From Phascolarctobacterium sp. (GTDB lineage: Bacteria; Bacillota; Negativicutes; Acidaminococcales; Acidaminococcaceae), in the NCBI RefSeq assembly GCF_030531065.1, contig NZ_JAUNOQ010000001.1, positions 186,001 to 250,000 of the forward strand: a DNA stretch of 64,000 bases, read 5' to 3'. The notes under the pieces were generated by a model. That model did no database searches, was not told the origin of the DNA, and worked only from the letters and a program-made list of their open reading frames with translations. Position 1 is the stretch's first letter. Every line of letters starts with the position of its first letter. The position numbers were made by a program, and so were the translations under genes. Positions 52,205 to 61,819 of the stretch are shown in pieces.

Positions 52205-52768
52205 ATGAGGCGCAAAACCTTCGACGTGCTTTTTGAACCGGGAGCGGGGCTGGGAGCGCTGGTCAAGCAGCCCTGCCTGTGGCGCAGCGCGTTTTATTTT
52301 ACCATCAGCGTGGGCTTTTTCACCGGCGTGGTAACTAATTGCTGGCTGCTGGAGCAGCCGCTGCAGGTGCGCTTTGCCATTATACTGGCGACTGTTTTGA
52401 TTATGGCGACGGCTTTATCGTTATACGGCTTCTTGTTGCACGGCATTATGGAAACCTTCGGCGCTTTGGCCGGCGACCCGGTGGGCTTGATTTGCCTTTT
52501 GGGTTATACCACTCTGCCCTTTTTGCTGCTGACGCCGGGAGCGTTGCTGGCAGGCAAGCTGGGGCTGGGAGGCTTGCCGCTGCTGGGGGTCATCGTTTTA
52601 GTGGGCTTTATCTGGATGTTGTACCTGTTGGTGCGCACTTTGGAGGCTGTTTATCTTATCGACTGCTTCCGCTCTCTGGTGGCGCTGCTGTTCAGCCTGC
52701 TTTTAATGTATATCGTTTTCGTGCTGCCCTGGCAGCTTTTGGTAAAGCTGATAACTTACGGCTGGTAA
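52205..52768 (+). CDS. Yip1-domain membrane protein
   Basis: 187 residues with about five hydrophobic helices. The Yip1-like pattern is visible in FEPGAGLGALVKQPCLWRSA at the N-terminus and LICLLGYTTLPFLLLTPGAL in the middle. Bacterial Yip1 proteins have no defined function. GAGGTGATGAGCT lies just before the ATG. It is co-transcribed with sppA. Confidence 0.82.
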   Translation: MRRKTFDVLFEPGAGLGALVKQPCLWRSAFYFTISVGFFTGVVTNCWLLEQPLQVRFAIILATVLIMATALSLYGFLLHGIMETFGALAGDPVGLICLLGYTTLPFLLLTPGALLAGKLGLGGLPLLGVIVLVGFIWMLYLLVRTLEAVYLIDCFRSLVALLFSLLLMYIVFVLPWQLLVKLITYGW

Positions 52769-52880
52769 AAGGGATTTGATTTTCTTATTGCTAAAACAGT
52801 CTGAAAGTGTCATAATTAAAGAGTAAATATCTGATAATTTTCACGTATATTGTGCAAAAATATTAAGGAGTGATGTAAGG

Positions 52881-53843
52881 ATGAACAGAGAGCTTTCTAT
52901 GGAATTTGTACGCGTTACCGAGGCTGCCGCCATTGCCTGCGGCCGTTTGGTAGGCAGGGGCGACAAGAACGGCGCCGACGGTTTGGCGGTTGACGCTATG
53001 CGCGCCGCTTTTGATACCGTAAATATTAACGGTACCGTAGTTATCGGCGAAGGCGAAATGGACGAAGCGCCGATGCTGTATATCGGCGAAGAGGTGGGCG
53101 CAGGCGGTCCGGCTGTGGATATTGCCGTTGACCCGGTGGAAGGAACTAATCTGGTGGCTAAAGGCCAGCCCGGCGCTATCGCAGTTATTGCTATCGCTCC
53201 CCGCGGTTGTCTGCTGCACGCCCCCGATATGTACATGGATAAAATTGCCGTTGGCCCCCGCGCTAAGGGCTGCATCAATATTGACGCGCCTATTTCCGAA
53301 AATCTGGAGCGCGTAGCTAAGGCTATGGAACGTAAGGTTGCCGATTTGAACGTAGTGCTGCTGGACCGCGAGCGTCATTATCCGCTGATGGAGGAAATCA
53401 GAAAAGCCGGCGCACGTATTTCCCTGATTACCGACGGTGACGTTAACCCCATCGTGGAGTGCTGCATCGAAGGCAGCGGCATCCATATGTATGTGGGCAA
53501 GGGCGGCGCTCCCGAAGGCGTTTTGGGCGCGGCAGCCGTAAAATGCCTGGGCGGCGATATGCAGGCCCGCCTGTGCCCTGAGGACGACGCGCAGGTACAG
53601 CGCTGCCTGAAGATGGGCATTGCCGACGTTAATAAGGTTTTGACCTTGGACGATTTGGTAAAGGGCGACGATTGCATGTTTACCGCGACGGCTATTACCA
53701 ATTGCAATATGCTGCACGGTCTGCGTTATTTTGCCGACGGCGTGCGTACCCATACTATTTCCGCCCGCTATAAAACCGGTACGGTTCGCTTTGTGGACGC
53801 AATCCACAGCCTGGACCGCAAGGTATTGGCGGTAAAACTGTAA
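52881..53843 (+). CDS. glpX: Fructose-1,6-bisphosphatase class II
   Basis: 320 residues, standard length. Metal and substrate segments are VVIGEGEMDEAPMLYIGEEV, VDIAVDPVEGTNLVAKG and SLITDGDVNPIVECC, followed by the GGAPEGVLGAAAVKCLGGD loop. It hydrolyses fructose-1,6-bisphosphate in gluconeogenesis. It is preceded by AAGGAG. An inverted repeat GGACTGA/TCAGTCC (about 53869-53915) follows before mfd. Confidence 0.96.
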   Translation: MNRELSMEFVRVTEAAAIACGRLVGRGDKNGADGLAVDAMRAAFDTVNINGTVVIGEGEMDEAPMLYIGEEVGAGGPAVDIAVDPVEGTNLVAKGQPGAIAVIAIAPRGCLLHAPDMYMDKIAVGPRAKGCINIDAPISENLERVAKAMERKVADLNVVLLDRERHYPLMEEIRKAGARISLITDGDVNPIVECCIEGSGIHMYVGKGGAPEGVLGAAAVKCLGGDMQARLCPEDDAQVQRCLKMGIADVNKVLTLDDLVKGDDCMFTATAITNCNMLHGLRYFADGVRTHTISARYKTGTVRFVDAIHSLDRKVLAVKL

Positions 53844-53939
53844 TTTGTTTATTTGTAGGGACTGACGGCAGGCCGGCCTTGCTGCGCGCGGCGGGGGACT
53901 TGCCTCAGTCCTCAGTTTTCTTTAGAATTTTTAAGACTT

Positions 53940-56900
53940 ATGGATAATATTTTACTTAAACAGGTAGCCGCCGTGCGCGAGGTGCGGCAGGCAGCCCTTT
54001 ATCATTTGGACAAACAGGCCTGTATTTTAACCGGGTTGGCGCAAAGCTGCAAGCCGGTCTTTTTTGCTGCCGTGGATAAGCTTCTGGGCGAGCGCGGCAG
54101 CCTGGCCTTCATTACGGCGTCCCGTGAGGAAATTCGCGCTTATCGCCGGGAGCTGAATTATTTTTATCCCGATCTGCCCATGCAGGAGCTGTATCCCGTC
54201 AGCCTGCCGAGGGTGCAGGCCGATACCCAAAGCCTGGAGCTGCAGGCCGGGCGCGCGGCGGCGCTGCGCTTTTTGCAGGGCGAGGAGCGGGGCATAGTTT
54301 TTATTACTGCGGAAGCCTTGCAGCAGAAGCAGCTGCGGCCGTCGGCGCAAAGTAATAAGGAACTGCGGCTGGCAGTGGGCGAAGCCCACGAGCAGAAGGA
54401 TGTGGTCGCGGCGCTGCTGGAGCTGGGCTACGAGCGCACCGACCAGGTGGACGCCATCGGTCAGTTCTGCCTGCGCGGCGATATTCTGGATATTTTTCCT
54501 ATTAACAGCAGTGCGCCGGTGCGTGTGGAATGGTTTGATAACGAGCTGGACGCTATGCGCAGCTTTGACGTTAATAACCAGCGCAGCATCAAAACGCTGG
54601 AAAATATTAAAATTGCGGCGCTGGCTGCGGCTTTGGACGATGTGTACGAGGCTTCGGTGCTGGATTACTGTGCGGCGCGGACGCTTGTGGTTGTGGATGA
54701 ACCGGCGCGAACCTTTGAAATGCTGGATAAGCTGGATAAGGAAAACAAGGCCGACGCCGCCGAGCTGTTTACTAAGGACGAACTGCTGGAGCAGCTGAGC
54801 CGGAGCAATGTGCAGCTGGCCTCCGCGCTGTCCCACAGCTATTTGTCCCAGCTGCCGGCGCTGAATATTCCCGTGCGGGCCGTGGCTCCCTATAATAAAA
54901 ATACCGGTCGCCTGGTTGAAGATTTGACAGGCTGGCTGGCCAGCGGTATTACGCCTATCGTGATGCTGTCCGGCAGCGTTAAAGCCCGTGGCTTTGCGGA
55001 AAATCTGCATAATTACGGCTTGCAGGGACTTTATGTACAGCTGGATTTGAAGCCGGGCAAGGTTAACGTGATGAACGGCGAGCTGAATCATGGCTTCCGC
55101 TTTTGGGATACTAACTGGCTGCTGCTGACGGAAAACGATATTTTCGGTATGCAGAAGCGCAAGCGGCTGCACAGCAAGCATCAGGGACAGCAGCTGGAAT
55201 ATTTTTCGGATATTAAGGTCGGGGATTATGTCGTACATAAGCACCACGGTATCGGCCGCTACATCGGCGTGGAAAACGTGGAGGTCGGCGGCGTACACCG
55301 CGACTATCTGCTGCTGGCTTACGCCGGGGACGATAAGCTGTATGTGCCGGTGGACCAGGTAGGCCTGCTGCATAAATATGTTGGCGCCGAGGGCGCTGTG
55401 CCGCGCTTGTCCAAGATGGGCGGCAGCGATTGGAAGCGCACTACCTCCAAGGCGGCCAAGGCTATTACGGAGCTGGCGGAGGAGTTGCTGCGGGTGTACG
55501 CCCAGCGGCAGATCGTGCAGGGCTTTGCCTTTAGCCCGGATACGCCGTTGCAAAAGGAATTTGAGGACGAATTTCCCTATGAGGAAACTCCCGACCAGCT
55601 TAAGGCTATTGCCGAGATTAAGGCCGATATGGAAAAGCCCCAGCCCATGGAACGGCTGCTGTGCGGCGACGTTGGCTATGGCAAAACGGAGGTGGCGCTG
55701 CGCGCCGCCTTTAAAGCCGTGGTGGACGGCAAGCAGGTGGCGGTGATGGTGCCGACCACGGTGCTGGCCCAGCAGCATTTTTTAACCTTTAAGGAACGGC
55801 TGCGTAATTTTGGCGTGACTGTGGAAATGCTGAACCGTTTTTGCAGCGCCAAGGAGCAAAAACGCATTTTGCAGAATTTAGAGGACGGGCGCGTCGATAT
55901 TTTAATCGGGACGCACCGCCTTTTGCAGGCCGACGTGCATTTCCCCAATCTGGGGCTGCTGATTATCGACGAGGAGCAGCGCTTTGGCGTGGCGCAGAAG
56001 GAAAAAATTAAAAAGTGGCGCACGGGCATTGATGTGCTGACGCTGTCGGCAACGCCCATTCCCCGCACACTGCACCTGGCTTTGGTTAAGGGACGCGATA
56101 TGAGCGTTATCGAGTCGCCGCCGGAGGATCGCCTGCCGGTGGAAACCTATGTCAGCGAATATAACGACGGTATGATTAAGGAGGCTATCGAGCGCGAGCT
56201 GCGGCGCGGCGGACGCATTTATTATATTCATAACCGGGTCAGCGGCTTGGAAGCTATCGCTACGCGCCTGCGCCGTCTGGTGCCGGGCGTGAGCATAAAA
56301 ATAGCTCACGGCCAGATGAACGAGGACGCGCTGGAGGACGCTATGATAACCTTCTACGAGGGCGGCTGCGATATTTTGCTTTGTACCACCATCGTGGAAA
56401 ACGGCTTGGACGTACCGCTGGCTAATACGATTATTATCGACGGGGCGGAAAACTTTGGCCTGTCCCAACTGTACCAGATGCGGGGGCGCGTGGGCCGCAG
56501 CTCTCGTCTGGCTTACGCTTATTTCGTTTACAAGCCCAATAAGGCTCTGAGCGAAATCGCGGAAAAGCGGCTGCAGGCTATCCGCGATTTTACGGAGCTG
56601 GGCGCGGGCTTTAAGATTGCCATGCGCGATTTGGAAATCCGCGGCGCAGGCAATCTTCTGGGGCCGCAGCAGCACGGGCATATCGTTGGCATAGGCTTTG
56701 CCGCCTATTGCGAAATGCTGGAGCAAACTATCGAGCGCCTGCAGAGCGGCAAGGTTGCGGCGCAGGAGCCGGAGCCGGTGCTGGAAATTCCCGCCGAGGC
56801 TTATATCCCCGATTCCTATATTGCCGACCCGCGCTATAAAATGGAGCTGTACCGCCGCTTTGCCGAAATGGCCTACAGCGAGCGGGACGATTTAATGGAC

Positions 56901-57227
56901 GAGCTTATCGACCGCTTCGGCAATCCGCCGCCGGAGGTGGAAACCCTGTGGCGCTTGTCGTCGCTGAAGGGCTTGTGCCGTTTGATGCGTGTGCGCGGCA
57001 TCAATGTGCGGCAGGGAACCATCCGCATTACCTTCGCGCCGAAGGCTCAGGTGGATCCGGAGGCTTTTATGAAGCTTATCGATTCGCATAAAAAGACAAT
57101 GACTTTTAAAAGCGGCGAGGAATCGCAGCTGATTTACCGCACCGGAAGTATGCAGGAGCAGCCCCTGTCGTGGCTGGAGCGCACGTTGCCGCTGCTGGCT
57201 CTGGGTAATAAATTCAATAAGAAATAA
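53940..57227 (+). CDS. mfd: Transcription-repair coupling factor
   Basis: 1095 residues. It has a UvrB-like N-terminal part (AFITASREEIRAYRRELNYF), the RNA-polymerase-interacting CarD-like domain (VGDYVVHKHHGIGRYIGVE) and the SF2 translocase core. Core motifs are LLCGDVGYGKTEVALRAAFK (Walker A), LGLLIIDEEQRFGVAQKEKI (DEEQ) and TLSATPIPRTLHLALVKGRD. A TRCF C-terminal domain follows. It removes stalled RNA polymerase and recruits UvrA. No clear Shine-Dalgarno sequence precedes ATG 53940, which is odd for this window. It opens the mfd-to-ftsH block. Confidence 0.97.
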   Translation: MDNILLKQVAAVREVRQAALYHLDKQACILTGLAQSCKPVFFAAVDKLLGERGSLAFITASREEIRAYRRELNYFYPDLPMQELYPVSLPRVQADTQSLELQAGRAAALRFLQGEERGIVFITAEALQQKQLRPSAQSNKELRLAVGEAHEQKDVVAALLELGYERTDQVDAIGQFCLRGDILDIFPINSSAPVRVEWFDNELDAMRSFDVNNQRSIKTLENIKIAALAAALDDVYEASVLDYCAARTLVVVDEPARTFEMLDKLDKENKADAAELFTKDELLEQLSRSNVQLASALSHSYLSQLPALNIPVRAVAPYNKNTGRLVEDLTGWLASGITPIVMLSGSVKARGFAENLHNYGLQGLYVQLDLKPGKVNVMNGELNHGFRFWDTNWLLLTENDIFGMQKRKRLHSKHQGQQLEYFSDIKVGDYVVHKHHGIGRYIGVENVEVGGVHRDYLLLAYAGDDKLYVPVDQVGLLHKYVGAEGAVPRLSKMGGSDWKRTTSKAAKAITELAEELLRVYAQRQIVQGFAFSPDTPLQKEFEDEFPYEETPDQLKAIAEIKADMEKPQPMERLLCGDVGYGKTEVALRAAFKAVVDGKQVAVMVPTTVLAQQHFLTFKERLRNFGVTVEMLNRFCSAKEQKRILQNLEDGRVDILIGTHRLLQADVHFPNLGLLIIDEEQRFGVAQKEKIKKWRTGIDVLTLSATPIPRTLHLALVKGRDMSVIESPPEDRLPVETYVSEYNDGMIKEAIERELRRGGRIYYIHNRVSGLEAIATRLRRLVPGVSIKIAHGQMNEDALEDAMITFYEGGCDILLCTTIVENGLDVPLANTIIIDGAENFGLSQLYQMRGRVGRSSRLAYAYFVYKPNKALSEIAEKRLQAIRDFTELGAGFKIAMRDLEIRGAGNLLGPQQHGHIVGIGFAAYCEMLEQTIERLQSGKVAAQEPEPVLEIPAEAYIPDSYIADPRYKMELYRRFAEMAYSERDDLMDELIDRFGNPPPEVETLWRLSSLKGLCRLMRVRGINVRQGTIRITFAPKAQVDPEAFMKLIDSHKKTMTFKSGEESQLIYRTGSMQEQPLSWLERTLPLLALGNKFNKK

Positions 57228-57245
57228 ATTTGGAGGTGAAAGCAG

Positions 57246-58802
57246 GTGAGTAAGGATAAATTTTTGCGCGGCGCGATGATTCTGACCATGGCCGGACTGA
57301 TGGTCAAGGTTATCGGCTCCGTCAACCGCATCCTGCTTTCCCGGCTTTTAGGCGGCGAGGGCATCGGCCTTTACCAGATGGCCTATCCCGTGTACCTGCT
57401 GTTGCTGTCCGTTTCCTCCGCCGGTGTTCCGGTGGCTATATCCATTATTGTGTCCGGCTATTTGGCGCGGGGCGATTACAATAGCGTGCGCCGTGTTTTC
57501 CGTTTGTCGCTGAAAATGATGGCGGGCGTTGGCCTGGCGCTGGCGCTGGCGCTGCTGCTGACGGCTGGTTGGCTGGTGGACGCCGGCGTGCTGCGGGACG
57601 GGCGCGCCTATTACGCGCTGCTGGCTTTAACGCCGTCCATCTTTTTTGCGTCGCTTTTAGCCAGCTTCCGCGGCTTTTTCCAAGGGCATCAGCTGATGAC
57701 GCCGCCTGCGGTTTCGCAGATTTTAGAGCAGTTTGTCCGCGTGACGACCATGGTAGCGCTGGCTTATATGCTGCTGCCTTACGGCTTGGAATACGCCGCT
57801 GCCGGAGCTGCCTTCGGCGCGCTGCCCGGCAGCCTGACAGGCCTGGCGGTGCTGGGCTATTTTTACCGCCGTTACCGCAGTATGTGGCAGGCTGCGCCGC
57901 AGGTAAGTGCGGAAGGCGGCGGTCAGGAAAGCGCTGCGCGTATTTTAAAGCGCCTGCTGCTGCTGGCGCTGCCGGTATCCTGCGCCAATATTCTGGTGCC
58001 GGTGACCAGCAGTATCGACGTTTTGCTGGTGCCGCGCTATTTGATTGACAGCGGCTTTACGGTGGAGCAGTCCACAACCTTATTCGGCTATTTGGCAGGT
58101 ATGGCCCAGCCTTTGCTGTTGATGGCGACCATTCCCACTATGTCGCTGGCTACCAGCCTGGTGCCGGCGGTGGCGGAAGCCTTTACTTTGCAGAGGCGTG
58201 ATATTATCGAGCAGAAGGCGGCCACGGCCATGAAGCTGTGCTGTCTGCTGACGGTGCCTGCCGCCGTGGGCATGAGCGTTTTGGCCGAGCCCATCAGCCG
58301 CCTTTTATACGGTACGGGCAAGGCCGCGCCTGCCATTATGCATTCGGGCCCGGCAATCTGGCTGCTGGGCATGCAGCAGGTGACTACGGGAATTTTGCAG
58401 GGTATGGGTCACAGCAGCCTGCCCATGCTGAATATGCTGCTGGGCATTGGGGCGAAGCTGATTGCCGTGTGCCAGCTGACCAACGCGGCTTATAATATCG
58501 CGGGAGCGGCCTGGGCCACCAATATCAATTTTGGCTTAACGGCGGCGCTGAACATTTTTATGCTGCGTTATTACAAAATAAATTTTTATTGGTATAATAT
58601 AGGAAAAATCCTGCTGGCGTCCGCTTGTATGGGAGCCGTCGCCTGGCAGAGCCACGGGCTGCTGTTGACGGCCGTTGGCCGGACGGGGGCGGCAGTGGGC
58701 GCTATGCTTTGCGCCGCGCTGTTTTATGCCGCGCTGCTGCCGCTTTTGGGTGTGGTGACTAAAGACGAGCTGCGGCAGCTGCCGCTGTTGAAAAAATTTT
58801 AA
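57246..58802 (+). CDS. SpoVB/MurJ-like polysaccharide flippase (MATE/MVF superfamily)
   Basis: 518 residues with about fourteen transmembrane helices. It opens FLRGAMILTMAGLMVKVIGS and continues LSRLLGGEGIGLYQMAYPVY, the usual SpoVB/YkvU/MurJ-type start. GTG start with GGAGGTG eight bases upstream. In B. subtilis spoVB occupies the same place between mfd and mazG. In this apparently non-sporulating lineage it is more likely a lipid-linked peptidoglycan precursor or exopolysaccharide flippase. Confidence 0.92.
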   Translation: MSKDKFLRGAMILTMAGLMVKVIGSVNRILLSRLLGGEGIGLYQMAYPVYLLLLSVSSAGVPVAISIIVSGYLARGDYNSVRRVFRLSLKMMAGVGLALALALLLTAGWLVDAGVLRDGRAYYALLALTPSIFFASLLASFRGFFQGHQLMTPPAVSQILEQFVRVTTMVALAYMLLPYGLEYAAAGAAFGALPGSLTGLAVLGYFYRRYRSMWQAAPQVSAEGGGQESAARILKRLLLLALPVSCANILVPVTSSIDVLLVPRYLIDSGFTVEQSTTLFGYLAGMAQPLLLMATIPTMSLATSLVPAVAEAFTLQRRDIIEQKAATAMKLCCLLTVPAAVGMSVLAEPISRLLYGTGKAAPAIMHSGPAIWLLGMQQVTTGILQGMGHSSLPMLNMLLGIGAKLIAVCQLTNAAYNIAGAAWATNINFGLTAALNIFMLRYYKINFYWYNIGKILLASACMGAVAWQSHGLLLTAVGRTGAAVGAMLCAALFYAALLPLLGVVTKDELRQLPLLKKF

Positions 58803-58841
58803 AGTAAACTGCACAAGGCTTATTGAGAAAGAAGGCGTAAT

Positions 58842-60383
58842 ATGGGAACGATTACTATTGTCGGTCTGGGACCCGGAGCCGCAGGCCATATGTCCGTGGA
58901 AACCATGGAGCTGCTGCAAAGCTGTCCGCAGGTAATTCTGCGCACGGCAGTGCATCCTACGGTCAGCGAGCTGCAGAAGCAGAACGTGGCCTACAGCTCC
59001 TGCGACGATTTGTACGAGCAGGGCTCGTCCTTTGAGGAGGTTTACGCCGGCGTAACGCAAAGAGTGCTGGCGGCTGCGGCCAAGGGCGACGTGGTTTACG
59101 CCGTGCCGGGCAGTCCGTTGGTGGCTGAAAAAACCGTGGTGCTGCTGCGCCAGGCTGCCGGGGAGCGGGGCGTTAAGCTCATTATTAAGCCCTCCATGAG
59201 CTTTTTGGATTTGGCTTATGTGGAGCTGGGTATCGACCCTATCGCGGGCCTGCGCATTATCGACGCGCAGGACTTCGGCGCGATCGGCGAGGCGGGGGCC
59301 TACCCGCTGATGATCACTCAGGTGTACAGCCAGCTGGTGGCCAGCGATTTAAAAATCGCGCTGATGGATAATTTAAACGACGATTACGAAATTTATTTCC
59401 TGCGCAATTTGGGCCTTCCGGATGAGGAATGCCGCAAGGTAAAATTGTTTGAGCTGGACCGTCAGCCCCATATCGACCATTTGACCAGCGTGTATGTGCC
59501 GCCTGAAACTTTTGCCGGCGAGCTGCAGTCCTTTGGGGAAGAGGAGGAAGACGCGGCGGCCGACGAGCTGGGCGGCGTTGATGAAGCTTTAGTGACGACA
59601 GCCGGTTTTGATGATGTGGATATTCAACCGTTGGTGGACGTGATGCGTACACTGCGCGAGCCGGGCGGCTGCCCTTGGGACAGGGAGCAGACCCACGCTT
59701 CCATCCGCAGCAATATGATCGAAGAGGTTTACGAATATCTGGAGGCTGTGGACGCCGACGATACGGACGGTATGCGCGAGGAACTGGGCGACGTGCTGAT
59801 GCAGATCGTTTTTCATGCGCGTATGGCCGAGGAAGCGGGACGCTTTGATTTGCAGGACGTTATCGACGAGGTGGTGGATAAGCTGATTCGCCGCCATCCC
59901 CATGTGTTTGGGGAAACCAAGGTGCAGGGCGTGGGCGATGTGCTGCGCAACTGGGAGACTATTAAAAAAGAAGAAAAAGCCGAGCGTAAGCATGTTCTGG
60001 ACGGCGTTACCCAGGGACTGCCGGCGCTGCTGCGGGCTTATAAATTGCAGGGCAAGGCCGCCAAGGTGGGCTTCGACTGGCCGGACAGCGAGGGCGTATG
60101 GGCCAAGGTGCAGGAGGAGCTGGGCGAGCTGCGGGAGGCTTTAGCCAACGGCGACGCGCAGGCAGCGGAAAACGAGCTGGGCGACGTGCTTTTCGCGGTG
60201 GTAAATTATGCGCGCCATAATAGGATTGAGCCGGAAGTTGCTCTGAACGGCACCAATAACCGTTTCGCCAACCGCTTCAATTATGTGGAGCGGCAGGTAG
60301 AGGCCAGTGGCCGTCCGTGGAGAGAATTTACGCTGGACGAGTTAGATAAGTTTTGGGAAGAAGCGAAGAAAAGCGAAAAATAA
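58842..60383 (+). CDS. mazG: YabN-type fusion: tetrapyrrole methylase-like + MazG nucleotide pyrophosphohydrolase
   Basis: 513 residues. Residues 1-230 are a SAM-dependent tetrapyrrole methylase-like domain (GTITIVGLGPGAAGHMSVE, VYAVPGSPLVAEKTV). From about residue 265 come two MazG modules: PGGCPWDREQTHASIRSNMI, with the EEVYE and EELGDVLMQIVFHA metal motifs, and a second ENELGDVLFAVVNYAR near the end. MazG removes noncanonical NTPs. The fused form is the standard Firmicute version at this locus; the methylase part has no assigned substrate. Confidence 0.95.
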   Translation: MGTITIVGLGPGAAGHMSVETMELLQSCPQVILRTAVHPTVSELQKQNVAYSSCDDLYEQGSSFEEVYAGVTQRVLAAAAKGDVVYAVPGSPLVAEKTVVLLRQAAGERGVKLIIKPSMSFLDLAYVELGIDPIAGLRIIDAQDFGAIGEAGAYPLMITQVYSQLVASDLKIALMDNLNDDYEIYFLRNLGLPDEECRKVKLFELDRQPHIDHLTSVYVPPETFAGELQSFGEEEEDAAADELGGVDEALVTTAGFDDVDIQPLVDVMRTLREPGGCPWDREQTHASIRSNMIEEVYEYLEAVDADDTDGMREELGDVLMQIVFHARMAEEAGRFDLQDVIDEVVDKLIRRHPHVFGETKVQGVGDVLRNWETIKKEEKAERKHVLDGVTQGLPALLRAYKLQGKAAKVGFDWPDSEGVWAKVQEELGELREALANGDAQAAENELGDVLFAVVNYARHNRIEPEVALNGTNNRFANRFNYVERQVEASGRPWREFTLDELDKFWEEAKKSEK

Positions 60384-60435
60384 GCTGTGCCTGGGGATAA
60401 ATTGTCTTCAAAATAGGAAAAATTTGAAAACGCAC

Positions 60436-60464
60436 TTGCAGGAAAAAGCGTTAGAGTGTATACT
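60436..60464 (+). promoter_or_regulatory. Possible promoter of the HU gene
   Basis: TTGCAG (60436-60441), 17 bp, TATACT (60459-60464), leaving a leader of about 70 nt. Confidence 0.5.
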
Positions 60465-60538
60465 ATTGCTAGTCAGTATGAGCCTCAGGCTCTGAACGCA
60501 AGCATGCAGCAAGATAATGACTGAAGGAGGATGATTTC

Positions 60539-60817
60539 ATGAATAAGACTGAACTAATCGCCGCTGTTGCCGAAAAAGCAGGCTTAACCAAAAAAGATGT
60601 AGAAAAGGCTATCACCGCTACTTTAGAAACCGTAAAAGAAGAAGTAGCTAAAGGTGGCAAGGTACAGGTTGTCGGCTTCGGCACCTTTGAAGCTCGCGCT
60701 CGCAAGGAACGCATGGGCAAGAATCCGCAAACCGGCAAAGCAGTTGAAATTCCGGCTGCTACCGTTCCGGCTTTCAAAGCTGGCAAGGCTTTCAAGGATG
60801 TTGTAAACGCAAAATAA
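60539..60817 (+). CDS. hup: DNA-binding protein HU
   Basis: 92 residues, with MNKTELIAAVAEKAGLTKKD, VQVVGFGTFEARARKERMGK and NPQTGKAVEIPAATVPAFKA. The beta-arm motif G-R-x-P-Q-T-G variant (GKNPQTGK) inserts into the DNA minor groove. It is a nucleoid-compacting histone-like dimer. AAGGAGGATG precedes the ATG. Codon use is strongly biased, as for highly expressed genes. Confidence 0.98.
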   Translation: MNKTELIAAVAEKAGLTKKDVEKAITATLETVKEEVAKGGKVQVVGFGTFEARARKERMGKNPQTGKAVEIPAATVPAFKAGKAFKDVVNAK

Positions 60818-60830
60818 TTTGCGTTGAAAT

Positions 60831-60866
60831 AATGCCCGGCTTAGAGAAAGTCGGGCATTAAGTTTT
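60831..60866 (+). terminator. Terminator after hup
   Basis: AATGCCCG (60831-60838) pairs with CGGGCATT (60852-60859), followed by AAGTTTTTG. Confidence 0.75.
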
Positions 60867-60891
60867 TGAGCCGTCGCTCAGGAGGTGGCTG

Positions 60892-61203
60892 ATGAGCAGG
60901 ATTAGGAGAAGAAGACGCAGAACCAGTGCTTTCAAGCTGTTTATGCTGCTCGTGCTCATCGTATGCGCCGCAGTAGTGGGCAGGCAGGAATACAGCATTT
61001 ATCAAATCAAGCGGGAACAGGCGGCGACGCAGCAGCGCATCGATTCCCTGAAGCAGCAAAAGGCTGCGCTGGAGCAGGAGCGTAAGCGCCTGGACGACCC
61101 TCGTTATATCGAAAAGCTGGCTCGCGAGGACTATAATATGGTGGGTAAAAACGAAGTTCCTCTCTTTATCGTGGAGGAGCAGAAGCAAGCAGAACAGAAG
61201 TAA
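60892..61203 (+). CDS. divIC: Septum formation initiator (DivIC/FtsB family)
   Basis: 103 residues. A basic N-terminus (MSRIRRRRRRTSAFK), one transmembrane helix (FMLLVLIVCAAVVG) and a coiled coil (KREQAATQQRIDSLKQQKAA) are followed by the DivIC-type DDPRYIEKLAREDYNMV. It joins the FtsL/DivIB division complex on the outer face of the inner membrane. In B. subtilis yabO, yabP and yabQ lie between hup and divIC; here they are missing. Confidence 0.92.
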   Translation: MSRIRRRRRRTSAFKLFMLLVLIVCAAVVGRQEYSIYQIKREQAATQQRIDSLKQQKAALEQERKRLDDPRYIEKLAREDYNMVGKNEVPLFIVEEQKQAEQK

Positions 61204-61225
61204 TAATTTTGTTCTGCTTTTTTTG
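61188..61225 (+). terminator. Terminator overlapping the divIC end
   Basis: AGCAGAAC (61188-61195, inside the last codons) pairs with GTTCTGCT (61211-61218), followed by TTTTTTTG. Confidence 0.82.
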
Positions 61226-61255
61226 TTGACACTATTATTTTTTAAAGAGTATAAT
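61226..61255 (+). promoter_or_regulatory. Promoter of the S1-domain gene
   Basis: TTGACA (61226-61231), 18 bp, TATAAT (61250-61255), directly after the preceding terminator. Confidence 0.85.
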
Positions 61256-61296
61256 ACAATAGTATCAAAGAATTTTTAAGGGGGATTTTTTTCTCG

Positions 61297-61743
61297 ATGT
61301 CACTTGAAGTAGGTGCAATTGTAGAGGGTGAAGTCACTGGCATCACCAACTTTGGCGCTTTTGTCCAATTACCGGAGGGCAAAGTGGGCCTGATTCATAT
61401 TTCCGAGGTTTCCAATGTTTACGTCAAGGATGTGCATGACTTTTTAAAGGAACACGACAAAGTAAAGGTTAAGGTGCTGACCATTGACGAACGCGGTAAG
61501 ATCGGACTGTCCATTAAGCAGCTGACGCCGCCGCCTGCGCCGCAGCCCAAGCCTCAGCGTCCGCAGAATGAAAACCGTGAACGTCGTGGCGGTATGCGCC
61601 AGCAGAACGCGCGTCCGTTGTCACCGCTTTCTTTTGAGGATAAATTGTCGAAATTTTTAAAGGACAGCGACGACCGTATGCTGGATCTCAAACGTAATAC
61701 CGAATCTAAACGCGGTGGTCGTGGCGCCAGACGTGAAAGATAA
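61297..61743 (+). CDS. S1 RNA-binding domain protein (YabR-like)
   Basis: 148 residues. The N-terminal S1 domain (EVGAIVEGEVTGITNFGAFV, GKVGLIHISEVSNVYVKD, VKVLTIDERGKIGLSIKQL) is followed by a basic, disordered tail rich in Pro, Arg and Gly (NRERRGGMRQQNARPLS, then KRGGRGARRER). YabR of B. subtilis sits at the same position after divIC and shares this layout. It probably binds RNA or ribosomes; the precise role is unknown. Confidence 0.93.
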   Translation: MSLEVGAIVEGEVTGITNFGAFVQLPEGKVGLIHISEVSNVYVKDVHDFLKEHDKVKVKVLTIDERGKIGLSIKQLTPPPAPQPKPQRPQNENRERRGGMRQQNARPLSPLSFEDKLSKFLKDSDDRMLDLKRNTESKRGGRGARRER

Positions 61744-61819
61744 TTGTTGGCGGACATAGGGCACTCTCTGGGGTGCCCTTTCTTTGCGCACAGCCAGACG
61801 CAGTGAGGAGGGAAGCTGC

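Noticed and set aside
54027-55778. Minus-strand ORF of 583 codons.
   Set aside because: It is a shadow of mfd with shadow-type composition and no ribosome binding site or recognisable motif.
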